NCBI RefSeq assembly: GCF_947501385.1
Contig: NZ_CANMVP010000029.1
Coordinates: 1-62,250, forward strand
DNA from: an uncultured Polaribacter sp.
GTDB taxonomy: Bacteria; Bacteroidota; Bacteroidia; Flavobacteriales; Flavobacteriaceae
Direction of reading: 5' to 3'
Length of the DNA stretch: 62,250 nt
The position numbers and the translations under genes were made by a program. The number at the start of each line of letters is the position of its first letter. The stretch's first letter is position 1. Shown piece by piece: positions 8,687-18,728 of this stretch. Below the pieces are notes generated by a model. The model saw nothing but the letters and a program-made list of their open reading frames with translations. It did not search any database and had not been told where the DNA came from.

Positions 8687-11083
8687 ATGTTAAAAACTTG
8701 GTTTAAAATATTCTTTAGAAATAGTAAGAAAAATTGGTTAAATATTATCATCAATGTAAGTGGTTTGTCTTTAGGACTGGTTGGTTTAATATTGGTATTA
8801 CTTTATTTTAACGAAGAAAATTCTTATGACCAATGGAATCCTTACAAAGATGAAGTATATAAAGTAGGTCATGCATTTTCTGACGGACAATTGTTTGATG
8901 ATAGCACACATCCAGAAGGCTCTAAATCTGCAGAGATTATTCCAGAAATTACAGATTATTTAAGAATGCCATCTTGGTATGGTAGTGATTTATTAAAATT
9001 TGATACTAAGTCAGTTTACACAAAGAAAATAGTATCAAGTTCTCCCAACTTTTTTGAGTTTTTTCCACACAAAATTATAGAAGGGAATTCAAAAAACATA
9101 TTGGCTTCTAAAAGTGCAATTGTAATTTCTGATCACATTAGAAAACAGCTTTTTGGGAAGAATACAGCATTAGGGAAATCGATAAAAATTGGGTTGAAAG
9201 ATTATATCGTCTCTGGTGTCTTTAACTTACAAGAATCTTCTACGCTTGCGCCCCAAGTAATTATGAATAGAAGAATTAATAATAGTTTAAAAAATAATTG
9301 GGGTGCATTTTCTAATCATACTTACTACAAAATAAAGAAAGGTGTTAATATCAAAGAAATCGAAAATAAAATACAACAAGTTTTTGTTGATAATTACTAT
9401 AAGAAAGAAGCATCAGAAAATGGAGTAACGGTTGAAGCATTTATTGATAACCAAGGATCTGTTCCTTTTCTAGAAAAACTAAATGGATTTAGATTGCATT
9501 CTAAAGGAGATACAGGTCCGTTGGAAGGGAAGGGGAATTATCTTTTTTTGATGATAATGTTAACATTATCTATTTTGATTATTGTTATTTCTAGTATTAA
9601 TTTCATCAATTTATCGATTGCTTCTGGAAGTCAAAGAGCAAAAGAAGTGGGTGTTAAGAAAGTATTAGGAATCACCGCTAAAAGATTAAAACTCCAATTT
9701 GTATTAGAAATTGTTGTTCAATGTGCAATCTCATTATTATTAGCGCTCTTAATTTCGGAATTGATACTGCCTTTTTTTAATGATTATTTGAATACCAGCT
9801 TGAGTTTGAGAAATATAAAATTAGTATTTCAAATCTCTTTACTAACACTTTTTATTGCGCTTTTCATTGGCGTTTTATTTGCATTGTACATGTCTAACTT
9901 TAAAATAATTCAAGTTTTAAAAGGAAATTTCTCTAGAAATAAAAGTATGGTATTTCTTAGAAATCTAATGTTAGGTGTACAATTTGTTATTTCTGGTTTT
10001 TTTATCATCGGAGGCTTGGTTGTTTCGTATCAAGTACAATATATGAATTCTAAAGAATTAGGCTTTAACGGAGATCAAGTTTTGGTGGTAGATTTTGCGA
10101 ATGATGCAAATAAATGGAAGCGATATCAATTGGTGAAAAATTTTTTTGAAAAAGATCCTAATATTTTAAAAATATCTACAAGTCTAGAAACTCCAGGAAC
10201 TGATGAAGATTTTTCTAATGATATAATTTACAAAGAGAATCGAGTAGATACCAAATTTATACCAGTAGATTATGGACATTTCGAAATGTTATCGCTTCAA
10301 ATGAAATTAGGAAGAACTTTTTCTAAACAATTTTCATCTGACTCAATTACAGGAATTATTCTGAATGAAACCGCTGTAAGTAGGTTGAATTTAGAAGAGC
10401 CATTAGATAAATCGATACAAGTTTTTGGTAAAAAGTTTAAAGTAATCGGTGTTGTAAAAGATTACCACATAAATGGATTTGATAAAAAAATAAAGCCCAT
10501 CTTTTACCTACACTTTAATGCAATAAATTGGTTAAAATTCAATCTAAGAACAGCTCAATTTAAATTGAAACCAGAAAATATGGAAAAAACAATTGCTAAA
10601 ATAGAACGCTTTTGGAACACAGAAATAGAGGTTGGTTTTCCATTTTCATATCATTTTGTAGATAAACAGTTTCAAAAAACCTATGAAAAATACAAACAGC
10701 AACAAACACTATCTACCATATTAACTATTGTTGTAATTATTGTTGCACTACTTGGGTTATTTGCACTGGCAACTCTAACAATACAGCAACGGTTAAAAGA
10801 AGTTGCCATTCGTAAAACTTTGGGTGCATCTGTAAAAGAAATCATACATCAGCTTGTAAAAAGTTTTATAAAAATTGTCTTAGTTGCATCTTTATTTTTA
10901 ATACCTATTGCATACTATTTATTACAAAATTGGTTAGACAATTTTATCTACAGAATAAAAATGCCATGGCTTCCTTATTTAATAGCACCCATTATATTGA
11001 TGTTTTTAGTGCTTATTGTTGTGGGCTTAAAAGCCTATAACGCAACAAAAATAGATTTGATAAAATATTTAAAATTCGAATAA
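8687..11083 (+). CDS. FtsX/MacB-family ABC permease 2
   Basis: 798 residues, a paralogue of its two neighbours with the same 8-helix layout and the same first and last segments (MLKTWFKIFFRNSKKNW, and LATLTIQQRLKEVAIRKT before the last helices). The periplasmic domains are clearly diverged from copies 1 and 3. The join TAATTATGTTAAAAAC at its 5' end is repeated exactly at its 3' end, as expected for a gene duplicated in tandem by unequal crossing-over. It may give the exporter a different specificity or form a heterodimer. Confidence 0.87.
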   Translation: MLKTWFKIFFRNSKKNWLNIIINVSGLSLGLVGLILVLLYFNEENSYDQWNPYKDEVYKVGHAFSDGQLFDDSTHPEGSKSAEIIPEITDYLRMPSWYGSDLLKFDTKSVYTKKIVSSSPNFFEFFPHKIIEGNSKNILASKSAIVISDHIRKQLFGKNTALGKSIKIGLKDYIVSGVFNLQESSTLAPQVIMNRRINNSLKNNWGAFSNHTYYKIKKGVNIKEIENKIQQVFVDNYYKKEASENGVTVEAFIDNQGSVPFLEKLNGFRLHSKGDTGPLEGKGNYLFLMIMLTLSILIIVISSINFINLSIASGSQRAKEVGVKKVLGITAKRLKLQFVLEIVVQCAISLLLALLISELILPFFNDYLNTSLSLRNIKLVFQISLLTLFIALFIGVLFALYMSNFKIIQVLKGNFSRNKSMVFLRNLMLGVQFVISGFFIIGGLVVSYQVQYMNSKELGFNGDQVLVVDFANDANKWKRYQLVKNFFEKDPNILKISTSLETPGTDEDFSNDIIYKENRVDTKFIPVDYGHFEMLSLQMKLGRTFSKQFSSDSITGIILNETAVSRLNLEEPLDKSIQVFGKKFKVIGVVKDYHINGFDKKIKPIFYLHFNAINWLKFNLRTAQFKLKPENMEKTIAKIERFWNTEIEVGFPFSYHFVDKQFQKTYEKYKQQQTLSTILTIVVIIVALLGLFALATLTIQQRLKEVAIRKTLGASVKEIIHQLVKSFIKIVLVASLFLIPIAYYLLQNWLDNFIYRIKMPWLPYLIAPIILMFLVLIVVGLKAYNATKIDLIKYLKFE

Positions 11084-11085
11084 TT

Positions 11086-13497
11086 ATGTTAAAAACGTGG
11101 TTTAAAATATTTTATAGAAATAGTAAGAAAAATTGGTTAAATATCGTGGTTAATATTGCAGGTTTAACGCTTGGTTTTGCGGGGCTTCTATTGGTTCTAT
11201 TATATTTGAATGATGAACAAAGTTACAATCTAGAAAACCCAAATGTGAATGAAATCTATAGAGTTATTCATAAAATGACTGATGGTATTTGGGATAACAG
11301 CACAGATCCTGAAGGAGCAAAGTATACAGAAGAGATCCCAGAAGTAACTAATTTTTATTTAAGCAATGGTTGGTTAGAAAGTTCCGTGATTAAATTTAAT
11401 GGAAAAGAGCTATATGCTGAAGATATATTGGAAGGAAGTGCTGATTTTTTTATCTTTTTTCCGTTTCAAATTATAGAAGGAAGTGCTCAAACCTTTCAAG
11501 AGGCAAGAAACCATTTAGCAATATCAGAAAAACAAGCAAAGATTTTATTTGGTAAAGAGCCTGCAATTGGTAAAACACTTGAATTTTATAACAGAACATT
11601 TATAATTACCACTGTTTATAAAATAATTGGAAAGCATTATTTTATGCCAAGTATGGTGATTCAATTCAAAAAAGTACCAGATGGACATTGGGGTAATTTT
11701 TCTAATAACTTATTTGTAAAAACACATAAAGAATCAATTTTAGACAATCTAAATAAAAAAGCAAATGATGTTTGGTATAAAAATGCTACAGTGCCGCAAG
11801 CAAAAAAAGAAGGTGTTTCTACTGAAGAATTTTTTAAAAAATATGGAACAACTGTTATTTTTGAACCTTTAAAAGACATCCGTTTAAAAACAATCGCAGA
11901 ACAAGCAGGTCCCGAGGGAAAAGGAAATTACCAATTGATTATGGTCATGTTATCACTATCAATTTTATTAATAATTATTTCTTGTGTTAATTTTATCAAT
12001 TTATCAATTGCTTCTGCAACACAAAGAGCAAAAGAAGTTGGCGTAAAAAAAACATTGGGACTTTCTAAAGGTTCGCTAACAAAACAGTTTACTTTAGAAA
12101 TTGTGCTCCAAGTATGTATTGCTTTTTTACTAGCATTACTATTAGTTGAACTTGTTTTACCTTCATTTAATAATTTTATGGATAAAGAAATTTCTATTCT
12201 TAATTTAAAATTATTAATAAAAGTTGCTGTGATAGCATGTATAATAGCGCTTGTGGTTGGTTTTATTCCCGCTATTTATGTCTCTAAATTTAAAGCTGTA
12301 GAAGTTCTAAAAGGAAATATTTCAAGAAGTAAAAAAGGTGTTTTTGCAAGAAATATAATGTTGGGGCTTCAATTTCTAATTTCTGGATTTTTTTTAATAG
12401 GCTCTATAATTATTTACCATCAAGTAGATTATATGATGCATAAAGATCTTGGCTTTAATGGAAGTCAAGTTGTGATTGTACCCATCAATACCTATAAAAA
12501 TAGATACAAAAAATACGAATTGGCCAAAAAAGAATTGATAAAGCATCCAAATATAGATGTGGTAACCAGTAACTCTTTCATCATTGGTGGCGGAAGTTCC
12601 ATGTCAACAAATGTTGAGTATAAAGAACTTACGCAACAAACATTCGTAGATGCGGTAGATTTTGATTATTTACAAACAATGGATATTAAATTGCTGAAAG
12701 GAAGGTTTTTTCAAGAAAGTATAGCATCAGACACCATAAATAATGTTATTATAAACGAAACTTTAGCAAAAATATTTAATATTTATGATGATCCTATTGG
12801 AAAACAAATAACTCCTGGGTATTATGGCAAAGATAAAGTTCCTATACAATTAAATGTTATTGGTATGATAAAAGATTATCATGCGTATGGTTTAGATAGT
12901 AAAATTGTACCTACAATAACCACTCACTGGAACACATATTCTTTTTTAAAAAATAATTTTTGGTGGATGCAGTTTAAAATTAAGCCAAAAAAACCTCAAG
13001 AAACATTAAACTTTATTGAAAATTATTGGAAAGAAAATATTGAACAAGGCTATCCTTTTAGATCACAATTTTTAGACAAACGATTTGCAAGAACTTATAA
13101 AAAATATCAAAAACAACAAACCCTATTTTTTATTTTAACTTCTATTGTAATCATTATTTCTCTGTTGGGTTTATTTGCTTTGGCAACCTTAACCATTCAA
13201 CAACGCTTAAAAGAAGTGGCTATTCGTAAAACATTGGGCGCATCTGTTAAAGAAATTATGTTTCAGTTAATGAAAATTTTTTTAAAGATTACGTTCATAG
13301 CCTCTGTAATTTTAATGCCGATTGCATATTACTTTATGGAAAACTGGCTAGAAAATTTTGTATATCGAATAGACATGCCAATGATTCCTTTTCTCTTAAC
13401 ACCTATAATATTAAGTATTTTAGTCTTTATTGTAGTGGGTTTAAAAGCGTATAATGCTACAAAAATAGATTTGATTAAATATTTAAAATTTGAGTAA
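11086..13497 (+). CDS. FtsX/MacB-family ABC permease 3
   Basis: 803 residues, the third paralogue in the tandem set. Its membrane segments and C-terminal 120 residues are closest to copy 1 (both have NWLENFVYRIDMP), while the periplasmic part is its own. It begins two bases after the stop of copy 2. It is the last large transporter gene; a DUF2807 gene follows after 105 bp. Role as for copies 1 and 2; substrate unknown. Confidence 0.87.
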   Translation: MLKTWFKIFYRNSKKNWLNIVVNIAGLTLGFAGLLLVLLYLNDEQSYNLENPNVNEIYRVIHKMTDGIWDNSTDPEGAKYTEEIPEVTNFYLSNGWLESSVIKFNGKELYAEDILEGSADFFIFFPFQIIEGSAQTFQEARNHLAISEKQAKILFGKEPAIGKTLEFYNRTFIITTVYKIIGKHYFMPSMVIQFKKVPDGHWGNFSNNLFVKTHKESILDNLNKKANDVWYKNATVPQAKKEGVSTEEFFKKYGTTVIFEPLKDIRLKTIAEQAGPEGKGNYQLIMVMLSLSILLIIISCVNFINLSIASATQRAKEVGVKKTLGLSKGSLTKQFTLEIVLQVCIAFLLALLLVELVLPSFNNFMDKEISILNLKLLIKVAVIACIIALVVGFIPAIYVSKFKAVEVLKGNISRSKKGVFARNIMLGLQFLISGFFLIGSIIIYHQVDYMMHKDLGFNGSQVVIVPINTYKNRYKKYELAKKELIKHPNIDVVTSNSFIIGGGSSMSTNVEYKELTQQTFVDAVDFDYLQTMDIKLLKGRFFQESIASDTINNVIINETLAKIFNIYDDPIGKQITPGYYGKDKVPIQLNVIGMIKDYHAYGLDSKIVPTITTHWNTYSFLKNNFWWMQFKIKPKKPQETLNFIENYWKENIEQGYPFRSQFLDKRFARTYKKYQKQQTLFFILTSIVIIISLLGLFALATLTIQQRLKEVAIRKTLGASVKEIMFQLMKIFLKITFIASVILMPIAYYFMENWLENFVYRIDMPMIPFLLTPIILSILVFIVVGLKAYNATKIDLIKYLKFE

Positions 13498-13602
13498 GTT
13501 ATTCAAAATAGTCACAAATCAAACATCATCGAGTCTTTTCTATAGCAATAGAAAAATTGAAACGAAGTCTAACAAATAAAACCGAACGCTAAAATAGAAA
13601 TT

Positions 13603-14346
13603 ATGAAATATAAAATAGGTATTTTTTTTACAGCTTTGCTATTTATAATAAATAGTTTAAACGCACAAAAAACCATAAAGTTTGAAGAAAATTTTAACAA
13701 AATTATTGTAAGTCCGCATATAGAAACGGTCTTTAAAAAAGGAACAACACCGAGTATTGTGATCGAAGAGATATCTGTTCCTAAAGAAAAGTTTTTATAC
13801 GAAATAGAAAACGGAACATTGCAAGTCTACTTAGAAGGAGCAAAAACCTACACCAAAAATAAAAAAGTAGTAATCAGAAATCAAGAAAGAAAAGTCCCAT
13901 TGTATAAAAATCGAGTGGTAAAATTAACGATTACGTATACAGATGTCGATACATTTTCTTTAAGAGGAGAAGAGAAAATTACCTTTCAAACCCCATTAAT
14001 TCAAGAAAATTGCACCTTGCGTATGTACGGAAAACCTGAAGTGCTTATCAATACTATTAAAGTAGATCGTTTCAATGTTTCGATCTATGGTGATAGTTTT
14101 TTAAATATTGAAAAAGGCACGATTCAAAAGCAAAAAATAACCGCTTATGGTGCCAGTAAGATAATGGCATCTGATGTTATTTCAAAAGAAACAAAGCTAA
14201 CCGCTTATGGCAATGGAACCTTTCAATTAAATGTATCTGAAAGAATAAAAGTATCCTCTTATGGTGAAGCAACTGTTTTGTACAAAGGAACTGCCAAATT
14301 GAAAAAAGGAATTGTTATTGGTGATGCTACGATAAAAAGAATGTAA
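13603..14346 (+). CDS. Exported DUF2807 (head GIN domain) protein
   Basis: A 247-residue protein with a signal peptide (1-21, ending SLNAQ). The rest is beta-rich with repeats such as VSIYGDS, ITAYGAS, LTAYGNG and VSSYGEA, the regular short strands expected of the DUF2807 / putative auto-transporter adhesin head domain. That fold is a beta-helix found in periplasmic or surface proteins of Bacteroidota, with no agreed function. It follows the exporter genes on the same strand with a 105-bp gap and is closed by the terminator at 14461. It could be co-transcribed with them, but I cannot show it. Confidence 0.7.
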   Translation: MKYKIGIFFTALLFIINSLNAQKTIKFEENFNKIIVSPHIETVFKKGTTPSIVIEEISVPKEKFLYEIENGTLQVYLEGAKTYTKNKKVVIRNQERKVPLYKNRVVKLTITYTDVDTFSLRGEEKITFQTPLIQENCTLRMYGKPEVLINTIKVDRFNVSIYGDSFLNIEKGTIQKQKITAYGASKIMASDVISKETKLTAYGNGTFQLNVSERIKVSSYGEATVLYKGTAKLKKGIVIGDATIKRM

Positions 14347-14460
14347 TATTTCTATAGAAATTTTGGCTTAAAGAACTCAGAAGGGAAATACTTTTTGTGT
14401 TTATTTTTTATAAAAAATAATTTTCAACTTTACTAATAATTTATGTAAGACTGAAAATGT

Positions 14461-14492
14461 AAAAAGACCAAATAATTAAATTTGGTCTTTTT
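14461..14492. terminator. Bidirectional intrinsic terminator
   Basis: A perfect 13-bp stem AAAAAGACCAAAT / ATTTGGTCTTTTT around a 6-nt AATTAA loop, with A and T tracts at the two ends. It lies between the convergent genes ending at 14346 (plus) and 14584 (minus) and can serve both. Confidence 0.85.
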
Positions 14493-14583
14493 AAACTTCA
14501 TAGCAAATATTATAATCAATAAAATTATAATATTATAAAGATACTGTAGTCTTAAATGAAAAGGTTGTAAAAAACGTAAAACT

Positions 14584-15387
14584 TTATTCTGTTAAGTATT
14601 CTTCTAATAATGGGTAATCTTGTTTAAAAAATGATTTAAGATCTTGATTCATAAACAATTTAAAATCTTTTGAAAAATGAGAAGAATCATAATAATTATA
14701 TTTATAAATTAAATCTTTTAACTCAATTTCATCAGAGAAGTATTTTTTCATTAAATTCTGAAAACGAAATTGTCTTATATACCTTCCTGGAGTTAGACCT
14801 ACTATTTTTTTAAACTGTATTTCTAATGTTTTTTGAGAAATTGAAATTTCATCCATAATGTTTAAGACACTCAATAAACCCTCTTTTTCTCTAATTAAGC
14901 AAATTGCATGATCAATTTGTTTTGTGTTTTTATCAATATGCAGTGGTGCATTCAAAAAAAATGAATTTAAATTACAAATTAATTCTTTAGGACCTTTAGA
15001 GTTTTCAAAAATTGGTAAAAGCTTATTATAAAAAGTATTATTAATTTTTTTTAACGGTGCATGTGTATTTAATAATTCAGAAACATCAATATTCAATAAC
15101 TTATGAAGGGCTGTAGGATGCAAATTAGCACCAATTGAATTTGTCTTAGAATGGGTTGAAAAATTGTAAGATCTAAAGTATTGACCAGTAATAATAAGAC
15201 CTTTTAGACATGTTTCATGATCATCAACTACAACATTTTGCGAGCCAGATCCAATATAAAATAGATGTGTTAATCCAATAGGTAAAACGACAGATTTGAA
15301 TGGGATGTCTTTTTCGTCAAAAGAAAGATAGAAGTATTCTTCAATTAAATCAGGAATTTTATTAGAGTCAAAACGTTTATGATTCAT
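14584..15387 (-). CDS. AraC-family transcriptional regulator
   Basis: About 267 residues, starting at MNHKRFDSNK (ATG at 15387-15385); codons further upstream encode an unlikely hydrophobic extension. The N-terminal half resembles the ligand-sensing region seen in flavobacterial AraC regulators. The C-terminal 100 residues hold the two helix-turn-helix units, the first around ISISQKTLEIQFKKIVGLTP and the second at YDSSHFSKDFKLF. It is divergent from the operon at 15729-18626, which is the obvious candidate target. Confidence 0.85.
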   Translation of the reverse strand: MNHKRFDSNKIPDLIEEYFYLSFDEKDIPFKSVVLPIGLTHLFYIGSGSQNVVVDDHETCLKGLIITGQYFRSYNFSTHSKTNSIGANLHPTALHKLLNIDVSELLNTHAPLKKINNTFYNKLLPIFENSKGPKELICNLNSFFLNAPLHIDKNTKQIDHAICLIREKEGLLSVLNIMDEISISQKTLEIQFKKIVGLTPGRYIRQFRFQNLMKKYFSDEIELKDLIYKYNYYDSSHFSKDFKLFMNQDLKSFFKQDYPLLEEYLTE

Positions 15388-15728
15388 AGTTAACCAAAAG
15401 TAACTATGATATGATTGAAATAAATGTAAAAAAACGTAAATAATTATTTTTATCAAGAATTAGTAACCATTGTGGAGTTTGATTTTATTTCCAAAAACCC
15501 CAAAGGGTTTCAAACTCTTTGGGGGTATTCTACATTAACAAAAACAGAATAGCCCAACTGTCATAAAAAAGATGTCGCTAAAAACTTAAATCTAAAATAT
15601 CCTATTAGAAATACAAAAGCATGAATTTTCAAGTTCATAGATTAATTACGGTACTTGATAGATAATAATTTTAAAACATATTAATATATTCAATATTTGT
15701 AGCATTATTCATCTTTAAAAAAAAAATT
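15388..15728. other. Divergent intergenic region with a GC-rich hairpin
   Basis: A gap between the AraC-type gene and the EreA/ChaN-like operon. It contains one marked inverted repeat at 15497-15526 (ACCCCAAAG / CTTTGGGGGT, one bulge). Because both flanking genes point away from it, it is not placed as a terminator; it may be a dispersed palindromic repeat or an operator. AATATTTG near 15692 resembles a -7 box for the rightward operon. Confidence 0.4.
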
Positions 15729-16958
15729 ATGAAATACTGTATAGCGCTATTGGCTTTATTTTTTTGGATAAATGTTGGTTATTCTCAATCAAATAGTGAA
15801 TACCTCTTTTCTTCAGAAATAGAAGCACTTTACAAGAAAGATACTACTGCGAAAAATTATCAACATTATGCTATAAATTTCACAAACATAGGAGACTATA
15901 AAAATACATTGCGATTAGAGGAAGAGTTTATTTTAAATTATAAAGGGTTAAATCATAAACAGGGAGTTCTCCATCCCAATTTTAAAAATTATAAACCTGT
16001 ATCCGCAATAAAAGAAATTATAAAAGAAGCTGGAAAACATCAAATTGTAATTATTAATGAAGCTCATTATAGTGCTCAAAATAGAGTTTTTTCTCAATTG
16101 GTTTTAGAAAAATTGAAAGCAAAAGGGTTTAAAACTTTGTTTGTGGAAACTATTAAGCCTCCGAATAATAAAAAATTTGATGCTCTTTTAAATACTAGAA
16201 AATATCCGCTCCTCACAACAGGATACTACTTAAGAGACCCTCAATATGGTAATATGATTCGGAAAGCACTTCAGTTAAACTATAAGGTTTTGCCTTATGA
16301 ATCTATACCGAACGATTCCATAAAAGATCCGATGAAAAGATGGTCTGCACGTGAAAAAGGACAAGCAAAGAATATTTTAAACTATTTAGAAAAACACCCT
16401 AAATCTAAAATAGTTATTCATTGTGGTTATGGTCATTTAGCAGAGAAAATGCACGAAGGTAATTTGGGAATGATGGGCGCAGTTTTAAAACAGCAATCAG
16501 GTTTAAACCCGTTTACAATAAAACAAACCACATGGTTAGAAACATTCTCTGAAAAAACGAAGAATCCTTATAGGAAACTTATTGATAAAAACCCTCCAAC
16601 AGACATCAGTGTTTTTAAAAACACAGTAGGAGACTATTTTTCTCCAGACAAAGAAAATTACGATATTCAAGTGTATTTTCCGAAAACAAAATATATAAAT
16701 GGACGGCCAGATTGGTTATTAATGATAAAAAACAGAAAAATAGTTAACATTCCTTATTCTAAAATTCAATTAGATTTTCCTTATTTAGTTTTTGCATATC
16801 ATGCTAATGAAGGATTTGAAAATACAGTTGCAGCAGATATTGTAGAAATTAAAAATAAAGATGATAAAAAATCATTAGTTTTAGAGAATGGAAATTACCA
16901 ATTAATTATAAAAAATCAACAAGGAAAGGTGCAAATACTATCAATAAATGTAGAGTAA
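15729..16958 (+). CDS. Exported EreA/ChaN-like protein
   Basis: 409 residues with a signal peptide (1-19, ending VGYSQ). Residues about 95-265 carry the pattern of the erythromycin-esterase/ChaN/TraB-like fold: an acidic-His motif IINEAHYSAQNR, a strand then FVETI, VLPYESI, and a late His motif VIHCGYGHLAEK. In related enzymes these residues line the active or haem-binding site. The remaining C-terminal 120 residues are not recognised. One base separates its stop from the LytS-like kinase gene, so the three genes to 18626 form an operon. Function is inferred from the fold only; it need not act on antibiotics. Confidence 0.6.
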   Translation: MKYCIALLALFFWINVGYSQSNSEYLFSSEIEALYKKDTTAKNYQHYAINFTNIGDYKNTLRLEEEFILNYKGLNHKQGVLHPNFKNYKPVSAIKEIIKEAGKHQIVIINEAHYSAQNRVFSQLVLEKLKAKGFKTLFVETIKPPNNKKFDALLNTRKYPLLTTGYYLRDPQYGNMIRKALQLNYKVLPYESIPNDSIKDPMKRWSAREKGQAKNILNYLEKHPKSKIVIHCGYGHLAEKMHEGNLGMMGAVLKQQSGLNPFTIKQTTWLETFSEKTKNPYRKLIDKNPPTDISVFKNTVGDYFSPDKENYDIQVYFPKTKYINGRPDWLLMIKNRKIVNIPYSKIQLDFPYLVFAYHANEGFENTVAADIVEIKNKDDKKSLVLENGNYQLIIKNQQGKVQILSINVE

Positions 16959-16959
16959 T

Positions 16960-17958
16960 ATGACTATTAAGTTTGAAGATATTGTCAAAAAAGAAGTGTA
17001 TCTACATCTTTTTTTTTGGTGCTTATATATTACATTTCCACTATTGAATTATGCTGGAGATTCATATGCCGTTTTACAATGGAAAACATCCAATAGCAAT
17101 ATTTTACTGACTATCGTTTTCGCCTATGTTTGTTATTATTACTTCTTTCCGTTAAAGAGTAAATTCAAAATAATTAGTATTACAATATTTACAATTGTAA
17201 TGACAGTTTTAGGAACAATAGTATCTAAATTCTTGATCCTAAAAATGATTCATCAAATAGATACTTATTCTTTTTTGACACATAATTTAGCAACGTTAGG
17301 AGATTATTTTTTTATAGGAATATTGTTTTTGAGTTTCTATTATATTAAAAAGAATTACCAATTAGACCAAGAAAAAAAGATTGCAGAAATTAATAGTTTA
17401 AAAGTGCAAATAAATCCGCATTTCTTATTAAACACACTTAATAGTATCTATGCATTCAGTTTAGAGGGAAATAAAAAAGCACCAGAATTGATTTTGAAAT
17501 TGTCAGATAATTTTAAATATGTCTTACATGAAGGGCAGAAGAATACCGTTTCTATCGCTGATGACTTATCACATATTAAAGATTTTATTGAAATAAATAG
17601 ATTGCGTTGGGGAGAAAAAATTAATATTATTTTTACAAATAAAATTGAGAATAATCAACTACAAATTGCACCATTGCTATTAATTACATTTATTGAAAAT
17701 GCGGTAAAATATACAAGTAAATTAAAAGGAAATTATCATAAAATTGAAATCGAATATATGGTGAAGAATAATAGGCTTATTTTTTCATGTAACAATTCAT
17801 TTGATAAAAATTACAAGCTTACAACTGAGTGGGAGGAAAGCGGAGTTGGACTATCAAATATCCAAAAAAGACTCGATTTAATGTATAAGAATCAATACAA
17901 CTTGCAGATTGGTAACACTCACGCAATTTTTAATGTCCATTTAAAATTAGAGTTATGA
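16960..17958 (+). CDS. LytS-type sensor histidine kinase
   Basis: 332 residues. About four membrane helices fill residues 12-130, then the His_kinase (PF06580) segment with phosphoacceptor H154 in INPHFLLNTLNSI, and an ATPase domain with the N box FIENAVKY and the G-box region VGLSNIQKRL. It has no large periplasmic sensor domain. The stop overlaps the start of the LytTR regulator (ATGATGA), so the partners are translationally coupled. The upstream EreA/ChaN-like protein may be its output or part of its signal. Confidence 0.9.
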   Translation: MTIKFEDIVKKEVYLHLFFWCLYITFPLLNYAGDSYAVLQWKTSNSNILLTIVFAYVCYYYFFPLKSKFKIISITIFTIVMTVLGTIVSKFLILKMIHQIDTYSFLTHNLATLGDYFFIGILFLSFYYIKKNYQLDQEKKIAEINSLKVQINPHFLLNTLNSIYAFSLEGNKKAPELILKLSDNFKYVLHEGQKNTVSIADDLSHIKDFIEINRLRWGEKINIIFTNKIENNQLQIAPLLLITFIENAVKYTSKLKGNYHKIEIEYMVKNNRLIFSCNNSFDKNYKLTTEWEESGVGLSNIQKRLDLMYKNQYNLQIGNTHAIFNVHLKLEL

Positions 17959-18626
17959 TGAACTGTATTGTTTTAGAAGATGAAAAAAATGCTCAAAAAG
18001 TACTAGAATTGTATTTCAGAAAAACAAAATTCATTCATTGCCTTGGTTTTTTTGAATCGGGTTTAGATATTCCTATTTCTAAGCTTAAAAAAGCAGATGT
18101 TATTTTTCTAGACATAGAATTGCCTGAGTTAAATGGATTAGATTTTTTAAAAACGCTAGAAAATCCACCTAAAGTTATTGTCACCACTGCGTATCCAAAT
18201 TTTGCAGTAGCTGCCTTTGAATTGGCGGTTGTAGATTATTTGGTAAAACCATTTTCTTATGAGCGTTTTATAAAATCTGTAAATCGAGTTCGAGAACAAT
18301 TATCAGAAATGAATGATGAATTTATTTTTGTAAATGCGAATAAAACAATGCATAAATTAAAAGTAGATGAAATTTTATATATCAAATCTGAATTAGATTA
18401 TGTGGCTATTGTAACCGATAAAGAAAAGCTATTAATTTTAGACAGTTTAAATACGTGGGAAGAAAAGATGAAATGTTATAATTTTATAAGAATTCACCGA
18501 TCTTATCTTGTTAATAGCAAACAAATCCATAAAATAAGTAGTACTAAAGTTACCATCAGTAAAACGGAGATTCCAATCGGAATTACTTACAAAACAAAAC
18601 TTGGAGAGAAGTTTCCTCTAAAATAA
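17955..18626 (+). CDS. LytTR-family response regulator
   Basis: 223 residues: a receiver domain (1-120) with D53 in VIFLDIELPELNG and the conserved T and K (TTAYP, LVKPF), then a LytTR DNA-binding domain (about 125-220) with INRV/FIRIHRSYLVN-type features. It pairs with the kinase at 16960, which it overlaps by 4 bp. Targets are not evident; autoregulation of the 15729 operon is likely by analogy. A strong terminator follows. Confidence 0.92.
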   Translation: MMNCIVLEDEKNAQKVLELYFRKTKFIHCLGFFESGLDIPISKLKKADVIFLDIELPELNGLDFLKTLENPPKVIVTTAYPNFAVAAFELAVVDYLVKPFSYERFIKSVNRVREQLSEMNDEFIFVNANKTMHKLKVDEILYIKSELDYVAIVTDKEKLLILDSLNTWEEKMKCYNFIRIHRSYLVNSKQIHKISSTKVTISKTEIPIGITYKTKLGEKFPLK

Positions 18627-18672
18627 ATGTATTTTAAAAACCGTTAGGTTCTATTGATTTTTATAAAGTTTA

Positions 18673-18704
18673 TCCCTCAAAGGGTTAAAAAACCCTTTGA
18701 GGGA
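18673..18704. terminator. Bidirectional intrinsic terminator
   Basis: A perfect 14-bp stem (TCCCTCAAAGGGTT / AACCCTTTGAGGGA) with an AAAA loop, between the convergent LytTR gene and purL. There is no long U tract on either side, but the stem is very stable and the position is right. Confidence 0.75.
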
Positions 18705-18728
18705 TTGTTGTAATTAATGTTAAATGTG

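Noticed and set aside
15497..15526. Terminator
   Set aside because: Both flanking genes are transcribed away from it, so it cannot end either; kept only as a palindromic repeat.
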